DNA of 64,000 nucleotides from an uncultured Alloprevotella sp. (GCA_944320745.1 CALUIN010000007.1:16792-80791); one strand, 5' to 3'. Counted from the stretch's first letter, positions 24,610 to 33,787 are shown. The notes: generated by a model from the letters alone, not told the origin. Numbers and translations: made by a program.

Positions 24610-24645
24610 CAAAAAATACTTATCGCAATACGCGACCTCAACATC

Positions 24646-25092
24646 TCACACAAATCCGTCTCTTTGCTTTAATCGTTCCAAATAAATATGATTTATCCTA
24701 TATTCTATTTCCATCAAAGTCTGCTTCAATAAAGTAGGTTTCAGCTGACATTCCCAGACAACAATTACGCCCCAACCTAGTCGTTTCAATCTTTCCACAT
24801 TAAGTTTATCTCGCAACTTGTTTTTTCCAATTTTACTCATCCAAAAATCTGTATGGGTTTTCGGGATATAACCATCTTTCTCGTGACCATGCCAAAAACA
24901 CCCGTTCACAAAAATCACAACACCATATTTACGTAACACGATGTCCGGCGTCCCGGGCAAGCTCTTCACATTTTTACGATAACGGTAACCACGCCGAAAC
25001 AAATATCGACGTACAATTAGCTCGGGTTTTGTATCCTTGTTCCGTATTTTCGACATTACAGCAGATCGCTTTTCTTTTTCCCATATATCCAT
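24646..25092 (-). CDS. vsr: Very short patch repair endonuclease
   Basis: Nicks 5' of the T in T:G mismatches that arise by deamination of 5-methylcytosine, and so offsets the mutagenic cost of the adjacent methyltransferase. The 148-aa protein shows MSKIRNKDTKPE (E24), GTPDIV (D50) and FVNGCFWHGH (H68), the conserved Vsr residues. It is on the opposite strand, convergent with the restriction gene, with 36 nt between stops and no obvious terminator. AT-rich like the rest of the island. Confidence 0.93.
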   Translation of the reverse strand: MDIWEKEKRSAVMSKIRNKDTKPELIVRRYLFRRGYRYRKNVKSLPGTPDIVLRKYGVVIFVNGCFWHGHEKDGYIPKTHTDFWMSKIGKNKLRDKLNVERLKRLGWGVIVVWECQLKPTLLKQTLMEIEYRINHIYLERLKQRDGFV

Positions 25093-25322
25093 ACCTATCC
25101 CATTAATGCAAACCTAGAAAAACTTGTTGCAAATATACGGAATAGTAGTGTGTTGTAAGCTTAGAACAAACAAATAATCCACCAATAGTGGACAAGAAGT
25201 CACAAAAAGTCAGATACTTCATATATTCTGACCGGTATTCCGCACTATAAAAATAATAATTATAACCAGTAAAAGAGGTGAAAAACCGGCCTTCGCGCCC
25301 CGGGCTTTTCAAAAATTATTAT
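25093..25322. other. AT-rich noncoding right flank of the island
   Basis: No gene is visible. The AT-rich composition continues from vsr to about 25290 and then turns GC-rich (CCTTCGCGCCCCGGGC) before the cardiolipin synthase promoter. It is probably the upstream region of vsr plus the island junction. I see no inverted repeats or tRNA fragment. Confidence 0.5.
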
Positions 25323-25330
25323 TAGTTTTG
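25323..25330 (+). promoter_or_regulatory. -7 box of the cardiolipin synthase gene
   Basis: TAGTTTTG, 19 nt before the ATG at 25350. Confidence 0.55.
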
Positions 25331-25349
25331 CCAAAAATCTACTTTCCGC

Positions 25350-26777
25350 ATGTGGGCTGTTTTCCTGTTCTGGATGGCTTTGGCCGTATATATAGTGGTG
25401 GTGCTCAGCACACTGACAGTCGTCACGCTGGAAAACCGGCAGCCGGCCAAGACCATCGCGTGGACCGTCGTGCTGGTCATGCTGCCGGTCTTGGGACTGG
25501 TCATTTTCTACTTCTTCGGGCAAAGTGTACGCAAGGACCGCTATATCGGCCGCAGGCAATACAACCTGCTGACGCAACGCATGCTGGCAGACATTCAGCC
25601 CTGCCCGCCGGAAGCCTGCCCGTCGAAATATGCGCCCCTGATCCGCCTGTTCGAGCACATGAACAAGGCGGTACTGACGGCGGACAATCACATTGAAAGC
25701 TACAGCACAGGCGCAGACTTCATCATGGCCCTGCTGCGTGAGATAGCTTCGGCGAAGGACCATGTCCATCTGGAAACCTACATCATAGAGGACGACCCCG
25801 TAGGCCGCCTCGTGGCCGACGCGCTGGCCGACAAGGCGGCCGAAGGCGTTGAGGTGCGACTTATCTACGACGACGTGGGCTGCTGGAACGTGCCCAACAG
25901 CTTTTTCCGCCGGCTGGAAAAACGGGGCGTACAGGTCGGCGCATTCTTGCCCGTACGCTTCCCGCAACTGACACACAAGGTGAACTACCGCAATCACCGG
26001 AAACTCTGCGTGGTGGACGGACGGACGGCCTTCATCGGTGGCATGAACCTGGCATACCGCTACGTGAGCTCGCGCAAACGGACCTGGCACGACCTGCACA
26101 TGCGTGTGACCGGCGGAGCCGTGGCGGGCATACAGCGGCTCATCCTGAGCGACTGGTGCTTTGTCACAAACGACTTCATCTCGGGCCGCCGCTACTTCCC
26201 GGCGGCTACGTCAGCCAGCGGCACACAAGGCGATCTGCTTCAGATTGTCCAGTCCAACCCCGTATCGCGCTATCCGGAAATCATGTATGGCCTGACTTGG
26301 GCCATACTCCACGCCCGCCGCTACCTATACATCCAGACGCCGTACTTCATGCCCACGGAGCCGGTGATGCAAGCCTTGCAGACCGCGGCCATGAGCGGCG
26401 TGGACGTGCGCCTCATGGTGCCGGAGAAGCCGGACGGCTTCTGGCTCAGATGGGTGAACGACTGCCACTTCACGACCATCCTGAAGGCGGGCATCCGCGT
26501 ATTCACGCACCACTACGGGTTCCTGCACAGCAAGTGCGCCGTGGCCGACGACGACTGGTGCACGGTGGGCTCCTCGAACATGGATTTCCGCAGTTTTGAA
26601 AACAACTTCGAGGCCAACGCCTTCATCTACGGCGAGACGGCGGCGCGTGCCGTCAAGGCGCAATTCTTGGCCGACGCCCAATCCTGCACAGAAGTGAAAC
26701 TCTCTGCCTGGATTCATCGCCCCGTCCACCACCGCCTGCTGGAATCATACACGCGCATCCTATCGCCGCTGCTCTGA
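25350..26777 (+). CDS. cls: Cardiolipin synthase (phospholipase D superfamily)
   Basis: Makes cardiolipin from phosphatidylglycerol at the inner membrane. The 475-aa protein has two N-terminal membrane helices (about 3-22 and 33-53), then two PLD domains with HKD motifs: NHRKLCVVDG with GGMN (about 213-232) and HSKCAVADD followed by GSSNMD (about 391-411). It is the usual length of ClsA-type enzymes. The M20 peptidase gene follows after 42 nt and may be cotranscribed. Confidence 0.94.
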   Translation: MWAVFLFWMALAVYIVVVLSTLTVVTLENRQPAKTIAWTVVLVMLPVLGLVIFYFFGQSVRKDRYIGRRQYNLLTQRMLADIQPCPPEACPSKYAPLIRLFEHMNKAVLTADNHIESYSTGADFIMALLREIASAKDHVHLETYIIEDDPVGRLVADALADKAAEGVEVRLIYDDVGCWNVPNSFFRRLEKRGVQVGAFLPVRFPQLTHKVNYRNHRKLCVVDGRTAFIGGMNLAYRYVSSRKRTWHDLHMRVTGGAVAGIQRLILSDWCFVTNDFISGRRYFPAATSASGTQGDLLQIVQSNPVSRYPEIMYGLTWAILHARRYLYIQTPYFMPTEPVMQALQTAAMSGVDVRLMVPEKPDGFWLRWVNDCHFTTILKAGIRVFTHHYGFLHSKCAVADDDWCTVGSSNMDFRSFENNFEANAFIYGETAARAVKAQFLADAQSCTEVKLSAWIHRPVHHRLLESYTRILSPLL

Positions 26778-26819
26778 GACAGGCCAACCCTCCCATCGCT
26801 CCATCCCACATTCACAGCC

Positions 26820-28184
26820 ATGAACGATATACGTACCTACATCTCCGAGAACGAGTCCCGCTTCCTCGACGAACTTTTCAGCTTAATCCGCATCCCGAGC
26901 ATCAGTGCCCGGCCGGAACACCGAGCCGACATTGACCGCTGCGCCACCCGCTGGCGTGAACTTCTGCTGGCTGCCGGGGCGGACCATGCCGAGGTGATGC
27001 CCACCGAGGGGCACCCCATCGTTTATGCCGAAAAGCGCGTGCCCGGAGCCGCCCGCACCGTACTTGTCTACGCTCATTACGATGTCATGCCCGCTGAGCC
27101 GCTGGCCCTCTGGACGTCGGCACCCTTCGAACCGGAAATACGCGAGGGGCGCATCTGGGCACGCGGCGCAGATGACGACAAGGGACAGGCCATGATACAA
27201 GTCAAGGCCTTCGAATACCTGGTGCGCCACGGACTGCTGAAGCACAACGTGAAATTCATCTTCGAAGGAGAGGAGGAAATAGGGTCGCCCAGTCTGAGCG
27301 CTTACCTGGAACGCCACCGTGACCTGCTCCAGGCGGACATCATTCTGGTATCCGACACGAGTATGCTGGGTGCGGACCTGCCGTCGCTTACGACCGGGCT
27401 GCGCGGCCTTGCCTACTGGGAAATAGAAGTTACCGGGCCCAACCGCGACTTGCATTCGGGCCACTTCGGCGGCGCAGTGGCCAACCCTGCCAACATACTC
27501 TGCGAGATTCTGGCAAAAATCGTCGGTCCGGACGGCCGCATCACCGTCCCTGGATTCTACGACGATGTGGAAGAACTGTCGGACGAGGAGCGCGCCATGA
27601 TTGCCTCCATCCCCTTTGACGAGGAATCCTACAAAGCCGCCATCGGCGTGCGCGCCCTGCGTGGTGAAAAGGGGTATTCTACATTGGAACGCAACGCCTG
27701 CCGCCCGTCGTTTGACATCTGCGGCCTCTGGAGCGGATACACCGGGGAAGGAGCCAAAACGGTCATCCCGTCCAAAGCCTTTGCCAAAGTGTCGTGCCGG
27801 CTGGTACCGCATCAGCGGCACGCACAAATATCGGAGCTTATGGCGCACTACCTGGAAAGCATCGCTCCGGAGAGCGTCAAGCTCAAAGTGACGCCTCTCC
27901 ACGGTGGCGACGGCTACGTATGCCCCATCACTCTGCCCGCCTACCGCGCCGCCGAACGGAGTTTCGAGGAAGCGTTCGGTAAGCGCCCACTGGCCGTGCG
28001 GCGCGGTGGCAGCATCCCCATTGTCAGCGACTTCGAGCGAGTATTGGGCGTAAAGACCATACTCATGGGTTTTGGCCTGGAGAGCGACGCAATCCATTCC
28101 CCCAACGAGAACTTCCGACTGGACATATTCCGCAAGGGCATCGTGGCCGTAACGGCATTTCACCGCAACTACGACGAAGTCTGA
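26820..28184 (+). CDS. M20-family dipeptidase/peptidase
   Basis: Cytosolic di-zinc peptidase. The 454-aa protein has the metal ligands in VYAHYDVMP (His and Asp, about 84-92), GADDDKGQ, FEGEEEIGSPS (catalytic Glu) and the dimerisation-domain segment LHSGHFGGAVANPA. It matches the M20 dipeptidases of Bacteroidota that hydrolyse short peptides (CNDP-like) rather than ArgE or DapE; the exact substrate is unknown. Confidence 0.92.
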   Translation: MNDIRTYISENESRFLDELFSLIRIPSISARPEHRADIDRCATRWRELLLAAGADHAEVMPTEGHPIVYAEKRVPGAARTVLVYAHYDVMPAEPLALWTSAPFEPEIREGRIWARGADDDKGQAMIQVKAFEYLVRHGLLKHNVKFIFEGEEEIGSPSLSAYLERHRDLLQADIILVSDTSMLGADLPSLTTGLRGLAYWEIEVTGPNRDLHSGHFGGAVANPANILCEILAKIVGPDGRITVPGFYDDVEELSDEERAMIASIPFDEESYKAAIGVRALRGEKGYSTLERNACRPSFDICGLWSGYTGEGAKTVIPSKAFAKVSCRLVPHQRHAQISELMAHYLESIAPESVKLKVTPLHGGDGYVCPITLPAYRAAERSFEEAFGKRPLAVRRGGSIPIVSDFERVLGVKTILMGFGLESDAIHSPNENFRLDIFRKGIVAVTAFHRNYDEV

Positions 28185-28212
28185 TTCACCCGGCACGGCG
28201 GCTATATCCGCC

Positions 28213-29685
28213 TCAGTCCGCGCCGCCGTCCGTAAAGGCCTGCTGCGCCTTGGGCCAGTTGACCAGATATAGCACGCCCGTAGTACGGGTAAACGCGGTA
28301 TAAAGCCAGCGCAAGTAAGCAGGTCCGGCGGCATCGGGAGGCAAATAGCCCTGGTCCACAAAGACGCGGCTCCACTGCCCGCCCTGCGCCTTATGGCAGG
28401 TCACAGCGTAGGCGTATTTCAGCTGCAAGGCATTATAATACGGATCCTGACGCAGCTGCTTCATTCGCTCGCGGCGCGAAGGAATGTGGGCATAGTCCTG
28501 CAACACCTGTTCATAGAGCCGGCAACTCTCGTCGGCAGTGAGCGAGGGCGAGGCGGACTGGAGCGTGTCGAGCAGTACGCGGCACTCTAATTCGTAGTCG
28601 GCGTAATCTGGGAAACGGAGCGTGGCGTCGGCAAAGTGGAAGCCGTATTGTTCGTGGACATTACGGATGCGGACCACTTGGGCGGCATCGCCGTTGGCAA
28701 TGAAGTTGAACGGCAGCCGCTCTCCATCGGGCAAACCGCGGGCAGCCAGTTCTGTCCAATAGTAATTGTTCTTGACCGCCATAACCATATCGCCCCGGGT
28801 AAGCTGTTCCTCGCGATCAAAGATACGCGAACGGATGCCGTTGTTGTAGACATTGGCGCGCTGATTGGAACGCGTGATGACGATGGTGTCGGTCGTACCG
28901 TATTCACCATAGGCCGAGACCAAAGCCTCTATGAGTTCGTCGCCAGGAAGGAAGCGCACCTCGCCATCGGCCGAACCGACAACGACAGGCAAACCGGTGA
29001 AGCCTTCGGTCAGGAGTTGCCGCAGACGCGTGGCCCCGGCCAAAACGCCGGAATCTTCGTGCTGACGGACCACTTCCGTCAAGTCGGCCTCATACACGCG
29101 CAGACCATAGGCAGCGATGACCTCCGCACTGAGGGCCGGGCTCTCGGCCTGACCCACGGGTGGAAGCTGGGCCGTATCGCCGACCAGGAGCAGACGGCAG
29201 CCCGCTCCTTGATACACATAGCGTATCAGGTCATCCAGCAATTGACCGCTACCAAACAGGTGACTGCCGGCATCGAGTGAAATCATTGACGCCTCGTCCA
29301 CGACGAACAGCGCGTCGCGCAGACGGTTGAATCCCAGCGAGAAATGAGTTCCCTCTCCTTGGAATGTCTGCTGGCGGTAGATCACTTTATGCAGGGTGTA
29401 AGCCGGCACCCCGGCCAACCGGGAAAACACTTTTGCCGCGCGGCCTGTAGGGGCAAGCAGCACGGTCTCCCGGCCCAGACTGCGCAACACGCGGACCAGC
29501 GCCGCCACAAGCGTGGTTTTACCCGTACCGGCATATCCGCGCAAAATGAAAGCGGCATCGGCCCGCGGGGCCGACAGAAAGTGAGCCAGCCCTGCCGCGG
29601 CCTGGGCTTGGCCGGAAGTGAAAGAGAAACGGTACTCCTCGGCAAATCGTCGGATTAATTCGTCGGCTATCATACTGTATTCCAT
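28213..29685 (-). CDS. RecD-like superfamily 1 DNA helicase
   Basis: 490 aa. Walker A GYAGTGKTTLVAAL (about 49-62), LAPTGRAAK, Walker B FVVDEASM, GDTAQLPPVG and a C-terminal UvrD_C_2 motif YAVTCHKAQGGQW. There is no N-terminal RecD2 extension, so it is the short RecD/ExoV-alpha-like type common in Bacteroidota, likely acting in DNA repair or processing. MIADEL four codons in is an alternative start. It converges with the M20 gene (28 nt gap). Confidence 0.9.
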   Translation of the reverse strand: MEYSMIADELIRRFAEEYRFSFTSGQAQAAAGLAHFLSAPRADAAFILRGYAGTGKTTLVAALVRVLRSLGRETVLLAPTGRAAKVFSRLAGVPAYTLHKVIYRQQTFQGEGTHFSLGFNRLRDALFVVDEASMISLDAGSHLFGSGQLLDDLIRYVYQGAGCRLLLVGDTAQLPPVGQAESPALSAEVIAAYGLRVYEADLTEVVRQHEDSGVLAGATRLRQLLTEGFTGLPVVVGSADGEVRFLPGDELIEALVSAYGEYGTTDTIVITRSNQRANVYNNGIRSRIFDREEQLTRGDMVMAVKNNYYWTELAARGLPDGERLPFNFIANGDAAQVVRIRNVHEQYGFHFADATLRFPDYADYELECRVLLDTLQSASPSLTADESCRLYEQVLQDYAHIPSRRERMKQLRQDPYYNALQLKYAYAVTCHKAQGGQWSRVFVDQGYLPPDAAGPAYLRWLYTAFTRTTGVLYLVNWPKAQQAFTDGGAD

Positions 29686-29824
29686 CTGTTACGGTTCCGC
29701 AACCATGCCCGCACTGCCCGAGGCGGCAAACCGCGCTGGCGGGAAAGCGCACGAACCATTTTACAAAAATACGTTTTTCTCCTATAATGCGGACAACGGC
29801 GCCCGAGTATTGGCCGGAAAAACG

Positions 29825-29832
29825 TAACTTTG
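29825..29832 (+). promoter_or_regulatory. -7 box of the DUF4250-vanZ unit
   Basis: TAACTTTG, 23 nt before the ATG at 29856. An upstream in-frame start at 29787 precedes the promoter and is rejected. Confidence 0.65.
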
Positions 29833-29855
29833 CACTCCGAATAAACTATTCTGAG

Positions 29856-30032
29856 ATGGAACTACCCAAAGACCCGATGATGCTTTACAGCATGGTCAAC
29901 ATGAAACTCCGCGACGAATACAGTTCGCTCGATACGCTCTGCGAGGACATGAATGTGAACCGGGCGGAACTGGTAAAGGAACTGGCCGCGGTCGGTTTTG
30001 AATACTCTCCGAAGAACAACTGCTTCCGCTGA
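29856..30032 (+). CDS. DUF4250 small protein
   Basis: 58-aa soluble protein starting MELPKDPMMLYSMVNMKLRDEY, which is the DUF4250 signature, ending in FEYSPKNNCF. The family is small, widespread in gut Bacteroidota and Firmicutes, and has no assigned function. The middle (LDTLCEDMNVNRAELVKELA) looks like a helix-turn-helix. The VanZ gene starts 2 nt after its stop. Confidence 0.88.
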   Translation: MELPKDPMMLYSMVNMKLRDEYSSLDTLCEDMNVNRAELVKELAAVGFEYSPKNNCFR

Positions 30033-30034
30033 GC

Positions 30035-30430
30035 ATGAAAACAGTCCGACTGCTCGGCCGCTACCCTCTCACCCTGACCTGCATCGTGGCTATCTGGGTT
30101 CTGTGCCTGATGAACGTGCCCGAAACGCCGCTGGACAACGTAGCCTTCATCGACAAGTGGACGCACCTCGTGATGTACGGCGGAACGTGTAGCGTGGGCT
30201 GGTGGGAATACCTGCGCCACCACCGCCGCATAGCCTGGGGAAAGATGTTCGTCTTCGGCCTGCTCGGCCCGATAGTCATGAGCGGCATCATCGAACTGCT
30301 TCAGGCATACGCCACAACCACACGCAGTGGCGACTGGATCGACGTGGCGGCCAACGCCGTTGGCGTGCTACTGGGCTTCGGCATTGGCTGGGGCATACTG
30401 CGACCGCTGCTTTGGCACAAGCACAAATAA
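30035..30430 (+). CDS. VanZ-family membrane protein
   Basis: 131 aa with about four membrane helices; FIDKWTHLVMYGG and ELLQAYATTTRSGDWIDVAANAVGVLLG are typical of VanZ-like proteins. These are phage- and resistance-associated in some bacteria, but most have no proven role. Cotranscribed with the DUF4250 gene. Confidence 0.88.
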   Translation: MKTVRLLGRYPLTLTCIVAIWVLCLMNVPETPLDNVAFIDKWTHLVMYGGTCSVGWWEYLRHHRRIAWGKMFVFGLLGPIVMSGIIELLQAYATTTRSGDWIDVAANAVGVLLGFGIGWGILRPLLWHKHK

Positions 30431-30508
30431 GAAGTCTGACCAGAACGGCCGCCAGGCTGCGAAAGCACAAATACAGCCCCGGGGACACAGCGCCCGAAAA
30501 TAATTGCC

Positions 30509-30516
30509 TAACTTTG
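30509..30516 (+). promoter_or_regulatory. -7 box of the DUF3822-rsmD unit
   Basis: TAACTTTG, 70 nt upstream of the ATG at 30587. Confidence 0.6.
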
Positions 30517-30586
30517 TAGTGGCTAACCCGCGATCCGGGCTCCTTGCCCCACCCTATTCTACCGGTTCACCTCTAATCCCTACGGT

Positions 30587-31405
30587 ATGCAAAACGTTGC
30601 CCCCCCTCCCTTCACGTGGCCCGAACTACTCTACCTGCGCCTCTCAGAGGACGGATTGTGCCTTGCCCGCTACGAGAAAGGCATACGCAGTGGTTTCCCC
30701 TACTCCGCGCGCCGGCTGTCGCCACAAAGCGCCGCTGAGGAATTGCTCCGCGAGGCCTGTCAGACGGACCCCGTGGCGCAAGGGCCGACACGTAACGTTG
30801 AGGTCGTGGTCAGCGGAAGCGTAACCCCTGTGCCGCTGACCTACTTCCAGGAAGAATACTGCGAGACATACTTCGACTACTGCTTTCCGAACGAAGGAAA
30901 GAAGCGCCGCGTTTTCTACGACACCGTGGCCGCCGCAAACGTGGTATTGCTCTTTTCCCTTGAAGACCGCCTCTGCCGCGCCGTCGAGGAACATTTCGAG
31001 AACGTTCACTACACGGCCACACTAACCGCCGTGGTGCGCCATTTCGCCATGAAGGACGAACGAACCAGGGCTTCGCGCTCGCTTTATGCCTACTGCCACG
31101 AAAGCGCCTGCGACGTGGCCGTCTTTGCAGAAGGACAGCTCCAGCTGCTCAACACCTACAGGGTGAACGAAGCAACGGACGCGGCCTACTACATACTGAA
31201 CGTAGCCAAAGAACTGAAGCTGGACCTGCTCCGCACGCCCCTCCAGATAGCCGGTACAGCGGAACTCAGGGCCGCCATCGGTGAAGAACTTCAGAAATAT
31301 GCGCAAAACGTATTGCACCTCAATCCTATAGCCGAATTTCAGAGACACCCCGTAGCGCAAAAGGCCGGCATTCCCTACGACCTGATGACGCTACTCATAG
31401 ACTGA
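30587..31405 (+). CDS. DUF3822 protein (actin-like-fold candidate)
   Basis: 272-aa cytosolic protein matching my recollection of DUF3822, a Bacteroidota family usually found directly upstream of rsmD, as here. Alternating short strands and SLYAYCHESACDVAVFAEGQLQLLNTY in the second half resemble the ATPase-fold proteins related to PilM/FtsA, but no nucleotide motif is clear. Function unknown. Confidence 0.8.
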   Translation: MQNVAPPPFTWPELLYLRLSEDGLCLARYEKGIRSGFPYSARRLSPQSAAEELLREACQTDPVAQGPTRNVEVVVSGSVTPVPLTYFQEEYCETYFDYCFPNEGKKRRVFYDTVAAANVVLLFSLEDRLCRAVEEHFENVHYTATLTAVVRHFAMKDERTRASRSLYAYCHESACDVAVFAEGQLQLLNTYRVNEATDAAYYILNVAKELKLDLLRTPLQIAGTAELRAAIGEELQKYAQNVLHLNPIAEFQRHPVAQKAGIPYDLMTLLID

Positions 31406-31425
31406 CAGCCCTCACACGCTTACAC

Positions 31426-31962
31426 ATGAGAATCATCACCGGCATATATAAAGGACGCCATTTCGAGGTGCCCCGCTCATTCAAGGCCCGCCCCACTACG
31501 GACTTTGCCAAGGAGAACCTGTTCAACGTGCTACGCAGTTACATAGACTTCGAAGAGACACGGGCGCTGGACCTATTCGGCGGAACCGGCAGCATCACGC
31601 TGGAACTGCTCTCACGGGGCTGCCCGGAAGTGGTCACCGTGGAGCTGGACAGGGCGCACTTTGCCTTTATCACGTCATGTCTGGAAAAACTGAAGGACAC
31701 ACGCTGCACACCGCTCTGCACGGATGCCCTGCGCTACATCGACAGGTGCCGGAGAAATTTCGACTTCGTCTTTGCCGATCCGCCCTACCGGCTGGCGGCT
31801 CTGAGCGAGTTGCCTGAACGTGTGCTGCGGGGCACGCTACTGCGCCCCGGCGGACTGTTTGTCCTGGAGCACGGGAAGGACCATTCGTTCACGGACCGAC
31901 CCGACTTTTTGGAACACCGCGCCTATGGCAGCGTGAATTTCTCCTTTTTCCGCAAGCTATGA
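31426..31962 (+). CDS. rsmD: 16S rRNA (guanine(966)-N(2))-methyltransferase
   Basis: 178-aa class I SAM methyltransferase. Visible are MRIITGIYKGR at the start, the SAM motif ALDLFGGTGSITLELLSRG (about 46-64), a VTVELD acidic residue and the N-methyltransferase motif FADPPYR (about 117-123). Length is typical. It follows the DUF3822 gene after 20 nt. Confidence 0.94.
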   Translation: MRIITGIYKGRHFEVPRSFKARPTTDFAKENLFNVLRSYIDFEETRALDLFGGTGSITLELLSRGCPEVVTVELDRAHFAFITSCLEKLKDTRCTPLCTDALRYIDRCRRNFDFVFADPPYRLAALSELPERVLRGTLLRPGGLFVLEHGKDHSFTDRPDFLEHRAYGSVNFSFFRKL

Positions 31963-32011
31963 AGAGAATGGCGCATACCCCCGCCACGGTGTGAAATTCT
32001 TTCCCAATGAC

Positions 32012-32045
32012 TTTGCAAATAGCTACGGAAAAAGTCGTAACTTTG
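32012..32045 (+). promoter_or_regulatory. Promoter of the IMP cyclohydrolase gene
   Basis: TTTG (32012-32015) and TAACTTTG (32038-32045) separated by 22 bases, slightly long. The ATG at 32077 follows 31 nt later. Confidence 0.6.
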
Positions 32046-32076
32046 TACCCACAATCCATTTAGAATAAAGACTGAC

Positions 32077-32670
32077 ATGTCAGAAACAAAAAAAATCAAG
32101 ACCGCACTCATTTCCGTCTACCATAAAGACGGCCTGGAAGAAATTCTGGCCAAGTTGCACGCCGCCGGCGTAAAATTTCTCTCCACGGGCGGCACGCAGC
32201 ACTTCATAGAATCGCTGGGTTACCCGTGCCAGAAGGTAGAAGACGTCACTACATACCCCTCCATCCTGGGCGGACGCGTCAAGACGCTGCACCCCAAAAT
32301 ATTCGGAGGAATCCTGGGCCGCCGCGAGCTGGCAGAAGACCGCGAGCAAATGGCCCACTACGACATTCCGGAAATTGATTTGGTCATCGTAGACCTCTAT
32401 CCCTTTGAGGAAACGGTAGCCAGCGGCGCAAGCGAGGCAGACATCATTGAGAAGATAGACATAGGCGGCATATCCCTGATCCGCGCCGGAGCGAAGAACT
32501 TCAAGGACGTGGTCATCGTCCCGTCCAAGGCCGAATACCCCGTGCTGCTCGACCTGCTCAACCGCAAAGGTGGAGAAACAGACTTGGAAGACCGCCGCGC
32601 CCTGGCCGCACAGGCTTTCGGCGTAAGCAGCCACTACGACACTGCCATTCATAACTACTTCCTGCAATAA
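32077..32670 (+). CDS. Stand-alone IMP cyclohydrolase (N-terminal half of PurH)
   Basis: Closes formyl-AICAR to IMP, the last step of purine synthesis. The 197-aa protein covers only the MGS-like cyclohydrolase domain: TALISVYHKDGLEE, KFLSTGGTQHFIE, SILGGRVKTLHPKIFGGIL, IDLVIVDLYPFEETV and IDIGGISLIRAGAKNF. The AICAR transformylase domain of bifunctional PurH (about 500 aa) is absent, with no remnant in the 72 nt before mreB, so a separate transformylase is expected elsewhere. The clean stop argues for a true short gene rather than a truncation. Confidence 0.9.
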   Translation: MSETKKIKTALISVYHKDGLEEILAKLHAAGVKFLSTGGTQHFIESLGYPCQKVEDVTTYPSILGGRVKTLHPKIFGGILGRRELAEDREQMAHYDIPEIDLVIVDLYPFEETVASGASEADIIEKIDIGGISLIRAGAKNFKDVVIVPSKAEYPVLLDLLNRKGGETDLEDRRALAAQAFGVSSHYDTAIHNYFLQ

Positions 32671-32742
32671 GTACCCCGCGCACGAGAAGCAAAAACCGGA
32701 AGAAAGGGCGTCCACTCCTTATTATATATTACGACAATAGCC

Positions 32743-33777
32743 ATGAGCATATTTTCCAAGATGTTCTCCTTCACCCAAGAACTGGCCATTGACTTGGGAA
32801 CCGCCAATACCATCATCATCAGCGACGACGAGATAGCCGTGAACGAGCCGTCCGTCATTGCCCTTGACCGACATACAGAGAAAATGATTGCTGTCGGCGA
32901 GACGGCAAAACTGATGTACGAAAAGGCCAACGACAAAATTCGCGTGATACGTCCGCTGCGCGACGGGGTCATCGCCGACTTCAACGCCTGCGAGCAAATG
33001 ATGCGCGGCCTTATCAAGATGGTACACAAGGGCAAACGTCTGTTCTCGCCATCGTTGCGCATGGTCATCGGCGTCCCCTCCGGCTCGACTGAAGTAGAGC
33101 TCCGCGCCGTCCGCGACTCGGCCGAGCACGCCGGCGGACGCGACGTGTTCCTGCTCTACGAACCCATGGCCGCCGCCATCGGTATCGGCATCGACGTGAA
33201 CGCCCCCGAAGGCAACATGGTCGTAGACATAGGCGGCGGCACCACGGAGATCGCCGTCATCTCGCTGGGAGGAATTGTCTCCAACAATTCCATCAAAATG
33301 GCCGGCGACGACTTTACAGCCGACATCAAGGAGTACATGAGCCGGCAGCACAACGTGCGCGTCAGCGAACGCATGGCCGAACGCATCAAGATTCATGTAG
33401 GCGCGGCCTTGACCGACCTGGGCGACAACCCGCCCGAGGACTACATCGTTCACGGGCCGAACCGTATCACTACCATGCCGATGGAGGTCCCCGTATGCTA
33501 CCAGGAAATTGCGCACTGCCTCGAAAAGTCCGTAGCGAAAATCGAACAAGCCGTCATCAATGCCTTGGAACGCACGCCGCCCGAGCTCTACGCCGACATC
33601 GTCAAGAACGGCATCTACCTGACTGGAGGCGGTGCACTGCTCCGCGGCCTGGACAAGCGTCTCACGGATAAAATCAACATTCCTTTCCACGTAGCCGAAG
33701 ACCCGCTACTCTGCGTGGCACGCGGCACGGGAATTGCCTTGAAAAATGTAGACAAGTTTACTTTCCTCATGCGGTAA
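32743..33777 (+). CDS. mreB: Rod-shape-determining actin homologue MreB
   Basis: Cytoskeletal ATPase that directs lateral wall synthesis. The 344-aa protein has the actin phosphate-1 motif LAIDLGTANT (about 14-23), the VVDIGGGTTEIAVISLGGI phosphate-2 block (about 161-179) and the adenosine motif LTGGGALLRG (about 288-297). It is the first gene of the rod cluster and is separated from mreC by 94 nt containing a large hairpin. Confidence 0.96.
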   Translation: MSIFSKMFSFTQELAIDLGTANTIIISDDEIAVNEPSVIALDRHTEKMIAVGETAKLMYEKANDKIRVIRPLRDGVIADFNACEQMMRGLIKMVHKGKRLFSPSLRMVIGVPSGSTEVELRAVRDSAEHAGGRDVFLLYEPMAAAIGIGIDVNAPEGNMVVDIGGGTTEIAVISLGGIVSNNSIKMAGDDFTADIKEYMSRQHNVRVSERMAERIKIHVGAALTDLGDNPPEDYIVHGPNRITTMPMEVPVCYQEIAHCLEKSVAKIEQAVINALERTPPELYADIVKNGIYLTGGGALLRGLDKRLTDKINIPFHVAEDPLLCVARGTGIALKNVDKFTFLMR

Positions 33778-33787
33778 ACAGCTTTCC

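Larger units (their letters stand above)
22025..25300. other. AT-rich genomic island carrying an EcoRII-type restriction-modification system
   Basis: Base composition falls sharply to AT-rich at about 22025 and returns at about 25290, and codon use inside (AAA, ATA, AAT) is unlike the GC-rich neighbours. The content is a methyltransferase, restriction enzyme and Vsr. No integrase, transposase or clear flanking duplication was seen, so the mode of entry is unknown. The left edge abuts a 21-bp repeat locus. Confidence 0.85.

Noticed and set aside
22080-25294. Target-site duplication around the restriction island
   Set aside because: AAAACCGG occurs near both edges (about 22081 and 25287), but 8 bases are too few, the copies are not exactly at the composition borders, and no integrase or transposase is present.
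32671-32742. Remnant of the PurH transformylase domain after the IMP cyclohydrolase
   Set aside because: The 72-nt gap has no in-frame homology-like sequence; the gene ends cleanly before mreB.
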